Under the pieces are notes generated by a model. It did not search any database and was not told where the DNA came from. It worked only from the letters and a program-made list of their open reading frames with translations. 11,915 nt of DNA, taken from NCBI GenBank assembly GCA_016935885.1, contig JAFGQA010000408.1:1-11915 (forward strand), given 5' to 3'. Positions 5,238 to 10,485 of this stretch are shown here, piece after piece. How positions within the stretch are numbered: position 1 is the stretch's first letter; every line of letters begins with the position of its first letter. The translations under genes and the position numbers were made by a program. Origin of the DNA: Phycisphaerae bacterium (GTDB taxonomy: Bacteria; Planctomycetota; Phycisphaerae; UBA1845; UTPLA1).

Positions 5238-6863
5238 ATGAGAAGCGCGAAGTGCGAACGCAAAGGCTATCGGCTGTTCAAGCCGACGTACCGTGATCGC
5301 AACGGCACACAGCGCGAAGCTGCCAAGTGGTACATCGAACTCCGCGACCACCTGGAAACCACGCGGCGGTTCGTCGGCTTCACATCCAAGAGCGCGACGG
5401 AAGACTTGGCACGCGGGCTTGTGAGGCTGGTAGGCGACGTGCAAGTAAACGGGCGGCTTCACGACGCGGGATTGAACCGCTGGGCGAGCGGCCTACCCGA
5501 GCGGACGCGCGCACAATTGGTGAAAGTCGGGCTTCTCGAAATCGACCGCGCGACGGCGGGCCGGACGCCCGATGAACTTATCACGCAATGGCACGCGGGA
5601 CTGCTCGCGAAAGGCACGACCGGGAAGCAAGCCAACCAGCAATGCAAGCGCGCGCGGCGGCTCTGTGCGTTGTGTCGATTCCAACGACTGACCGACATCC
5701 GCCGCGGCAAGGTTGAAGCGGTGCTCGCGAAGATGCGAGACGGCACCGACGGCTCGCGGCCGATCAGCCTGCGAACGAGCAACGGCTATCTGCAAGCGCT
5801 CGGCTCATTCTGCCGATGGGCAGTCCGGGAAAGGATGCTCACCGAAAACCCGCTGGCAGGCGCGGAACCGCTGACCGTGACCGATGCCATGCGACGGCGG
5901 GCGTTAGCGATTGAGGAGCAGCGGTGGCTGATTGTGACAACGGAGGCCGAACCGACACGCTTTGGCATGACCGGCACCGCAAGGTCGATGCTGTACCGAA
6001 CTGCGATAGGGACGGGTTTCCGGGCATCCGAACTCGGCTCACTGAGACGAACGAGCTTCCACCTGAACGACCACCCGCCGACAATCGTGCTCCAACCAGC
6101 AGCGACGAAGAACAGGCGCGAAGTGGAGCAGCCAGTGACGCCCGAACTTGCGAACGATCTGCGGATGTTCCTGGCACTCAAAGCGCCCGACGCGGTGGCG
6201 TTCAACATGCCACCGATCTATGATGTGGCGGATATGTTCCGGGCAGACTTGGCGGCGGCTCGGACTGCCTGGCTTGACGAATCCGAGACGCCGGAACGGC
6301 GTGCAGAGCGGGAACGGTCAGGCTTCTTGAAGCCGGAAACGGACGAAGGAATCGTGGACTTTCACGCATTGCGGCACACGTTCGGTACGAACTTGGCACG
6401 GGCGGGTGTCACACCCAAGGTAGCGATGGACTTAATGCGACACGGCGACGTGAACCTGACCATGAAGCTCTACTCGCACACGGTAGTAGCGGACCGAGCG
6501 GCGGCGCTGGCCGGCCTGCCGGACCTGACGCGACCGAGCCGACAGAAGGCCCGCGCAACGGGCACGGATAATGCGACAGCAGAGGTCAGACGTTTGGCGT
6601 GTTGCTTGGCGCAAAACGAGCAGCGCGGGCAGACTCCGCTAGACTCGGGTGGACTGAAAGGTGATAATAGCCAGCGTTCGCAAGTCGTTGCGAACACGGC
6701 AGAAACAGCAGAAAACAAGGGGAAAAACACTGTTTGCGCCCGTAGCTCAGAAGGACAGAGCGACGGTTTCCTAAACCGTAGGTCGCAGGTTCGAGTCCTG
6801 CCGGGCGCGTTTTTGCCTCTCGTCGCACCACATCGCGCCCCCTCGCGTTGCCTTGTTGGCTGA
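5238..6863 (+). CDS. Tyrosine recombinase/integrase whose ORF runs through a tRNA gene
   Basis: A 541-codon ORF. Residues about 108-200 form the SAM-like core-binding domain and 215-425 the catalytic domain. The active-site set is complete: R262 (TGFRASEL), K291 (ATKNRR), H376 and R379 (HALRHTF), H402 (MRHGD) and nucleophile Y412 (KLYSHT). It should catalyse integration and excision at the tRNA attachment site. ATG 5238 follows the regulator by 3 bases, with GGAAAGG at 5220-5226. The fold ends near residue 435. Residues 436-499 are a tail of no known domain, 500-524 are encoded by the tRNA gene, and the rest by flanking DNA to TGA 6861-6863. The true functional C-terminus in the integrated state is therefore uncertain, and the circular form would have a different end. 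Confidence 0.92.
   Translation: MRSAKCERKGYRLFKPTYRDRNGTQREAAKWYIELRDHLETTRRFVGFTSKSATEDLARGLVRLVGDVQVNGRLHDAGLNRWASGLPERTRAQLVKVGLLEIDRATAGRTPDELITQWHAGLLAKGTTGKQANQQCKRARRLCALCRFQRLTDIRRGKVEAVLAKMRDGTDGSRPISLRTSNGYLQALGSFCRWAVRERMLTENPLAGAEPLTVTDAMRRRALAIEEQRWLIVTTEAEPTRFGMTGTARSMLYRTAIGTGFRASELGSLRRTSFHLNDHPPTIVLQPAATKNRREVEQPVTPELANDLRMFLALKAPDAVAFNMPPIYDVADMFRADLAAARTAWLDESETPERRAERERSGFLKPETDEGIVDFHALRHTFGTNLARAGVTPKVAMDLMRHGDVNLTMKLYSHTVVADRAAALAGLPDLTRPSRQKARATGTDNATAEVRRLACCLAQNEQRGQTPLDSGGLKGDNSQRSQVVANTAETAENKGKNTVCARSSEGQSDGFLNRRSQVRVLPGAFLPLVAPHRAPSRCLVG
6736..6809 (+). tRNA. tRNA-Arg(CCT)
   Basis: A 74-base cloverleaf with no mismatches. The acceptor stem is GCGCCCG/CGGGCGC with discriminator G6809, the D stem GCTC/GAGC, the anticodon stem ACGGT/ACCGT with loop TTCCTAA (anticodon CCT at 6770-6772, reading AGG arginine codons), a 5-base variable region, and the T stem GCAGG/CCTGC with loop TTCGAGT. 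CCA is not encoded. TTTTT follows at once (6810-6814) and may aid termination. It lies inside the integrase reading frame on the same strand and is the likely attachment site. Since the element lies on its 5' side, the element presumably rebuilt the 5' part of the tRNA on insertion. Confidence 0.96.
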
Positions 6864-7018
6864 CAAGCGGTTGTGTGCATCGTCCGATTGCATTCTGAGC
6901 TTGGCACCCCCGCACAATGTCGCATTGTCTCGGACCGCTTCGCGCTGCAACTGTTGAGTGCACAGGCGGGGTACTTCTCAGCTTTCGCGCGAGTCTGGGT
7001 CGTTCCGGTCGCCCTCAG

Positions 7019-7116
7019 CAGCCCGTGGCAAAACTGTGGCACCGGCGTCTCGCCGGTGGTTTTCACGGTCAAAAACGGCGTTTTCGAAACGCTGTTTTCC
7101 CTTTTACCACGGGCTG
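7019..7116. repeat. MITE-like palindromic repeat, copy 1
   Basis: A 98-bp unit with 15-bp terminal inverted repeats (CAGCCCGTGGCAAAA at 7019-7033, TTTTACCACGGGCTG at 7102-7116; 14 of 15 pair). Inside is a second hairpin, ACCGGCGTCTCGCCGGT. TCAG flanks both ends directly (7015-7018 and 7117-7120), as a 4-bp target duplication would. Bases 7017-7100 match the second copy at 11832-11915 in 78 of 84 positions with no gaps. It has no coding capacity for a transposase, so it would move in trans, if at all. Translating through it gives the GTGVSPV peptide familiar from planctomycete ORFs. Confidence 0.7.
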
Positions 7117-7165
7117 TCAGGGCCCCTGCCTGCGCTGACGGGTCCACGACAGTTCAGGCGGGTGC

Positions 7166-7188
7166 CACTGGCTGCATGTCTGCCAGTG
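7166..7188. repeat. Short palindromic repeat (CACTGGC/GCCAGTG)
   Basis: A perfect 7-bp stem with arms 7166-7172 and 7182-7188 around a 9-base loop. It is a different sequence family from the 98-bp repeat, which ends 49 bases earlier. Its form is like REP/hairpin repeats scattered in planctomycete intergenic DNA; only one copy is in this window. Confidence 0.4.
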
Positions 7189-7219
7189 CGGATGCCCCAT
7201 GCGTCCACCAGAGACACCA

Positions 7220-7242
7220 CACGGGCGGACAAACCGCCCGTG
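7220..7242. repeat. Short palindromic repeat (CACGGGCGG/CCGCCCGTG)
   Basis: A perfect 9-bp stem (7220-7228 with 7234-7242) with loop ACAAA. Its right side reads CGCCCGTGGCAC, echoing the CCCGTGGC at the end of the 98-bp repeat, so the two families may be related. It is the third hairpin repeat within 225 bases. Confidence 0.45.
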
Positions 7243-7285
7243 GCACACAGAATCGAATGCCGCCGGAAATGTCGCGGACCCCGCG

Positions 7286-7408
7286 ATGACGTGCTTCGCC
7301 GGTTGCGCTTGGCAGGATGTCCAAAACGCCGGCCAGGTCATGGGTGCCCAACTTGCGGTAGGCGTTTAACGTCAACTTGGGATCGCCGTGCCAGGCCAAT
7401 TCCTGGGC
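7286..7408 (-). pseudogene. Remnant of a tyrosine recombinase C-terminus
   Basis: The minus strand encodes AQELAWHGDPKLTLNAYRKL and then GTHDLAGVLDILPSATGEARH. This matches the last part of XerC/D-type integrases: the H-G-D-x-x-L-T-x-x-x-Y block containing the second active-site His and the nucleophile Tyr, then the closing helix. It aligns by eye with MRHGDVNLTMKLYSHT of the intact integrase at 5238. The reading frame continues upstream to beyond 7490 but shows no HxxR box or other catalytic motif, so only the 3' end survives. It points toward the tRNA from the opposite side, suggesting an older element once occupied this locus. Downstream it runs into the hairpin repeats. Confidence 0.6.
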
Positions 7409-7468
7409 CCCCGACCTGTTTGCGACGGGGGGAGAACGGGTCCACACTGTGAGACTATGCGACGCTTC

Positions 7469-7497
7469 TTGACGGGCACTGTGAGTTGATGTATTCT
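7469..7497 (+). promoter_or_regulatory. Candidate promoter of the PEP-CTERM propeller gene
   Basis: TTGACG (7469-7474) and TATTCT (7492-7497) are 17 bp apart, with transcription expected from about 7504, some 56 bases before the ATG at 7560. CACTGTGAG occurs twice, at 7445-7453 and 7477-7485, 32 bp apart start to start and bracketing the -35, which could be a regulator site. The -10 matches only 4 of 6 consensus bases. Confidence 0.4.
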
Positions 7498-7559
7498 TGA
7501 GTAGTAAACTAAGCGATCTTGGGCCTGATCATGCTCTGGGGGTAGGGGGTCGACGGATC

Positions 7560-8531
7560 ATGGGCACGGTGTGCAGATCCTTTGCTGCGGGCAGGTTACT
7601 GGTTTCGCTGGTCGTCGTATGTGCCGCTGGGGTTTCAGTCGTCCAGGCGGAGGCGGAGTACGATTCGCTGGTGGCGAGTTCGGCCAGTGACGAGATTCTG
7701 CGTTACGACGGCGAGACGGGCGACTTCCTCGGCGTCTTCGCCGACGGCGGCGGGCTGGACGGCCCGCAGCAGCTCGTCTTCGGGCCTGACGAGAATCTCT
7801 ACGTGGCGAGCACAACCACAGATAGTGTACTTCGGTATGACGGCCAGACCGGAGCGTTCATCGACACGTTTGCCAGCGAGTGGATGCACCGCCCGCATGG
7901 CTTGACCTTCGGGCCAGACCAGAACCTGTACGTTACGTATGGCCCGACGCCCGGCTTGTTCGGCAGGGTCCAGCGCTACGACGGGCAGACGGGTGCGTTT
8001 ATCGACGACTTCTTCGATACCGGCAGCAGTTATACGGCCCCCTGGGATTTGATCTTCCGGCCCGATGGATACCTATATGTCCTTCTCGGAGACATCTGGC
8101 GTGTTGACGCGCAAACGGGCGACTTCATCGATGAGTTCATCACTGGAAGCAACGGTGGCAGCATGGTCTTCGGCCCGGATGGCAACCTGTACATAGGCTG
8201 CGAGGACCCATACAGTGGCTACGATAGCATTGCGCGCTACGATGGGGAGACGGGCGACTTCATCGACGTGTTTGCCGATGGCGGTGGGCTGGACAGGGCC
8301 AGTGGGATCGTGTTCGGCCCGGATGGGGACCTGTACGTTAGCAGTCGTCAGACCGACAGTGTCCTGCGCTATGACGGTGAGACTGGGGATTTCATCGACA
8401 CGTTTGCCACGGGCGGCGGACTGTATCGGCCTGAAGGTCTTCTGTTCACGCCTGAACCTGCGACGGCGCTGTTGATCGTCAGCGCGATTGCTTTCTGCTT
8501 GAGGAGACGGAAGGCGAGCAGCGAGCGCTGA
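7560..8531 (+). CDS. Secreted six-repeat beta-propeller protein with PEP-CTERM sorting signal
   Basis: A 323-residue exported protein. Residues 1-30 are a signal peptide (RLLVSLVVVCAAGVSVVQA) with cleavage after VQA. Residues 36-296 hold six repeats of about 45 residues with the pattern RYDGxTGxFIDxF ... FGPDGNLYV, typical of NHL/SMP-30-like six-bladed propellers, which usually bind ligands or proteins. The C-terminus has the PEP-CTERM signal: PEP at 298-300, a hydrophobic helix to about 314, then RRRK. Such proteins are recognised by exosortase and sent to the outer surface or matrix in exopolysaccharide producers. ATG 7560 has GGGGG about 10 bases upstream and starts the signal peptide; the frame is open further to 7497, but that stretch overlaps the promoter. 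Blade 6 is shortened where the sorting tail joins. Substrate unknown. Confidence 0.88.
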   Translation: MGTVCRSFAAGRLLVSLVVVCAAGVSVVQAEAEYDSLVASSASDEILRYDGETGDFLGVFADGGGLDGPQQLVFGPDENLYVASTTTDSVLRYDGQTGAFIDTFASEWMHRPHGLTFGPDQNLYVTYGPTPGLFGRVQRYDGQTGAFIDDFFDTGSSYTAPWDLIFRPDGYLYVLLGDIWRVDAQTGDFIDEFITGSNGGSMVFGPDGNLYIGCEDPYSGYDSIARYDGETGDFIDVFADGGGLDRASGIVFGPDGDLYVSSRQTDSVLRYDGETGDFIDTFATGGGLYRPEGLLFTPEPATALLIVSAIAFCLRRRKASSER

Positions 8532-8560
8532 GGTGCTCTCGAGCCCAATCCAAGATGAGG

Positions 8561-8584
8561 CCGGGTCGCGGGAAGCGCACCCGG
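8561..8584 (+). terminator. Hairpin after the propeller gene (weak terminator candidate)
   Basis: CCGGGT (8561-8566) pairs with ACCCGG (8579-8584), and three inner pairs (CGC/GCG) extend it with one bulged base. It lies 30 bases after the propeller stop and 30 before the next start. There is no T-tract, so it may be only an intercistronic hairpin. Confidence 0.25.
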
Positions 8585-8613
8585 ATGCACACATCAACTC
8601 TGGAGGAAGAAGC

Positions 8614-8922
8614 ATGTACTTGCGGCGTGTCTCTGACGCTGTGGTTGTGAGCCGCCTGATCCTTGTCGGGATCGCCCTGATCATCCTTGTCGCCGCCCTC
8701 AGGTCCCGGTGTATTTCCGTCATTCAAGTGCTGAGAGGAGATGCTTGGAGGAGCGGCCGCATCCAGGCCGTACAGGGTTGGCCGTGTGGACGATTCCGGC
8801 TATGCTTGTGTGCGCGGGGATCGTGGCCCACGGGGGGGGCCTTCGGCTGCTTGGTATGCACGGTGAACACTATGACTGCCGCGGATACTACGGCCTCATG
8901 GATTCCAGGAGCGCCAGAATGA
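8614..8922 (+). CDS. Small membrane protein, possibly frameshifted
   Basis: A 102-residue ORF from ATG 8614 with a strong ribosome-binding site, GGAGGAAG, at 8602-8609. Residues about 11-31 (VVVSRLILVGIALIILVAAL) form a clear membrane helix. I do not recognise a family. Codon use is gene-like (G/C at third positions) for roughly the first 45 codons. After about 8750 the coding signal appears to move to another frame (in phase with 8919), which encodes VWTIPAMLVCAGIVAHGGG, a second hydrophobic segment. The gene may therefore be frameshifted by mutation or programmed slippage, or two small genes may overlap. Its TGA at 8920-8922 overlaps the next ATG as ATGA, suggesting translational coupling with the metallopeptidase-like gene. 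Confidence 0.45.
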   Translation: MYLRRVSDAVVVSRLILVGIALIILVAALRSRCISVIQVLRGDAWRSGRIQAVQGWPCGRFRLCLCARGSWPTGGAFGCLVCTVNTMTAADTTASWIPGAPE

Positions 8923-10355
8923 AAGTACTCAGCATCTCGCTCGTGGTTTTCTTACTTCTTGCCCCAACTTTGACAGCCAGCGGCGAGGGACCTGAGTCGA
9001 TCGTCTTGGATGCCGGTCCCTTGAAACTGAAAGTGCACATCTCCCGAACGGCCCATCTTTTCCACGTGGTCGACCAACTCTCCGAATGGAGCCAGTTTTG
9101 TCACAAGCAGTATGGAAGGCACATGACCGGGCTTACGGATCGCGATCGTGAGCTGCTTGCAAAGCACGCCGCCGTTCGGGAGCAGAGGCCGTGGGGGGAG
9201 GGGCTCGAGCAGACCTTCTACACGTCGCTGGACTTGGAGACGGCCCTGAAACAGGGCATCAGCAACAATTGGCTGACCGCCGAGCAGGCGGAGGTAGAAC
9301 GGGAGGTGCTCTTGCACTTCGCCCCGCGAATCGATCGCTTGATGAAGGAAGAGATGGAGACGCTCAAGGCGTTTCGGCAGCAGTTGCAGAAGGAACTGCC
9401 GCACCTTCGGGACTTCTCGGAGAAGCTCGCCAGATTCTATCAGGGTGCCCCGCCAGCCATTCCCATGTTCATCATCGCGAACCCTGACGAGCAAAGCTGT
9501 GGGGGTGGCTACAACGGTGAGCGGCTGACGCTCGAGATTCCTCGGGCGCGCAACGTGTATCCGACCTTCCTGCACGAGACGATGCACGCCTTCATACGTG
9601 TGCAGGAGTCGAAGCTGCACGAGGCGGTCAAGCACGTGGACGGTCTGGACTACATGACCTTGAACGAAGGCATCGCTTATGCCCTGGCCCCGGGAATCCT
9701 GCACTCCGAGACGGACGGTCCCGATCCTCTATTGCGGAGGGTGTCCAATGACATGGAGCAGAAGAAGCCATTGACGGACGCCTTTACGTGTTTCAACCGG
9801 TTTGGATTGGCGCTTCGTCCGCTGCTGAAGGAGGCACTCGAAGACGACGCGCAGACGTTGGAATCGTTTCTTCCGCGAGCCGTTGATGCATGGCGCGTGC
9901 TTCGAGAACTCGATGCGGCTGGAAATGTGGAGCTGAAGCCGAAGGTAGATCATCGATATCGAGGCTCCCATTCGAGCCCGAGCGTGTTCATCATGACGCC
10001 ATCATCTGGCTCAAAGCCGTTGTTTGACGCGGCGTGCCAGTCTGTTGCCGACGGCGTCAACAGGTATGGCCGACCGCATGGCAAGAAGCACTACGATGAG
10101 ATGTTCGCGGACTTCACGAAGCCTGGCGATACCATGCTGCTGCTGTTTACGCTCGACAGGGATGACCGAATCCCCCCGGAGTACGAGGATCTCCTGCCGA
10201 AGCCCTGGTCCGAGATCGAGGCGCTCTTGAAGCAGGGAGAGACCGTATCGCTGACCGGACACGCGCGAAAGTTGGAAATCATCCTCATGGCCGCGCCGAC
10301 CACGGTACAATTGAAAGACCTGATTCAGCAGAGCGAGCCGCTGAAGTCGGAATGA
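8919..10355 (+). CDS. Secreted HExxH metallopeptidase-like protein of unknown family
   Basis: A 478-residue protein. Residues 1-20 (MKVLSISLVVFLLLAPTLTA) are a signal peptide without a lipobox cysteine, so it should be periplasmic or secreted. A charged helical region (about 105-175) precedes IPMFIIANPD and then TFLHETMHAF, giving H219-E220-x-x-H223, the zinc-binding HExxH motif. E250 in TLNEGIAYAL, 27 residues on, is placed like the third ligand of gluzincin peptidases. Hydrolysis of a peptide bond is therefore likely but unproven, and I cannot name a family. The C-terminal third (about 365-478) is a separate domain without recognised motifs. I start at ATG 8919 because it opens the signal peptide; the frame is open back to GTG 8709, which may reflect another gene. 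It lies between a propeller protein and an SGNH hydrolase on the same strand. Confidence 0.72.
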   Translation: MKVLSISLVVFLLLAPTLTASGEGPESIVLDAGPLKLKVHISRTAHLFHVVDQLSEWSQFCHKQYGRHMTGLTDRDRELLAKHAAVREQRPWGEGLEQTFYTSLDLETALKQGISNNWLTAEQAEVEREVLLHFAPRIDRLMKEEMETLKAFRQQLQKELPHLRDFSEKLARFYQGAPPAIPMFIIANPDEQSCGGGYNGERLTLEIPRARNVYPTFLHETMHAFIRVQESKLHEAVKHVDGLDYMTLNEGIAYALAPGILHSETDGPDPLLRRVSNDMEQKKPLTDAFTCFNRFGLALRPLLKEALEDDAQTLESFLPRAVDAWRVLRELDAAGNVELKPKVDHRYRGSHSSPSVFIMTPSSGSKPLFDAACQSVADGVNRYGRPHGKKHYDEMFADFTKPGDTMLLLFTLDRDDRIPPEYEDLLPKPWSEIEALLKQGETVSLTGHARKLEIILMAAPTTVQLKDLIQQSEPLKSE

Positions 10356-10391
10356 ACCAGATCAGCAGATGCTCCGGCCGGCCGGCAAGAA

Positions 10392-10425
10392 CAGGGCGAA
10401 GGGCCAGCAGGCCAGGTTTGCCCTG
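10392..10425 (+). terminator. Nested hairpin after the metallopeptidase-like gene
   Basis: CAGGGC (10392-10397) pairs with GCCCTG (10420-10425), enclosing an inner GGCC-AGCA-GGCC hairpin. It begins 36 bases after the stop codon at 10353-10355. No T-tract follows, so termination is only possible. The palindrome CCGGCCGGCCGG lies just before it. Confidence 0.3.
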
Positions 10426-10485
10426 CCCCATGGTGAATAGGGAACTGGGAACTCCCGAATGGGGCGACGGGGGAGGTTCGGGCGG

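Larger units (their letters stand above)
1..6809 (+). mobile_element. Right-hand end of an integrated element (integrase/replication module) at tRNA-Arg
   Basis: A continuous set of + strand genes typical of integrative elements ends at a tRNA gene: an excisionase-like HTH protein, ERCC4 nuclease, TOPRIM/DUF3987 primase, XRE regulator and tyrosine recombinase. Spacing is tight and three genes overlap by start/stop codons. No virion or conjugation genes are in view, so the lifestyle is unknown (integrative plasmid, satellite or larger phage-like element). The left boundary is outside the window: I see no second partial copy of the tRNA between 1 and 6735. The right boundary is placed at the tRNA because integrases of this type usually recombine inside tRNA genes; the exact crossover point cannot be seen. 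Confidence 0.75.
6864..7559. other. Gene-free stretch beside the tRNA, filled with repeats and a recombinase remnant
   Basis: No intact gene is convincing here. The ORFs on both strands are translations of palindromic repeats or of the tRNA complement. Identified contents are the 98-bp repeat at 7019-7116, hairpins at 7166-7188 and 7220-7242, a minus-strand integrase remnant at 7286-7408 and a candidate promoter at 7469-7497. I see nothing definable in 6864-7010 or 7409-7440. Confidence 0.6.

Noticed and set aside
6470..7147. Minus-strand ORFs over the tRNA (also 6586-6963) containing GLEPATYGLGNRRSVLLSYG
   Set aside because: This peptide is the translated complement of the tRNA gene, a well-known annotation artefact; the rest is the antisense of the integrase tail and repeats.
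6873..7452. Plus-strand ORFs after the tRNA with CGTGVSPV-like and WHRRLAGGF-like peptides
   Set aside because: They are read through the palindromic repeats at 7019-7242 and have no ribosome-binding site, domain or consistent codon pattern.
8709..8918. N-terminal extension of the metallopeptidase-like ORF from GTG 8709
   Set aside because: A typical signal peptide begins at ATG 8919. The upstream frame may be coding for something else and is kept as a finding, not as part of this protein.
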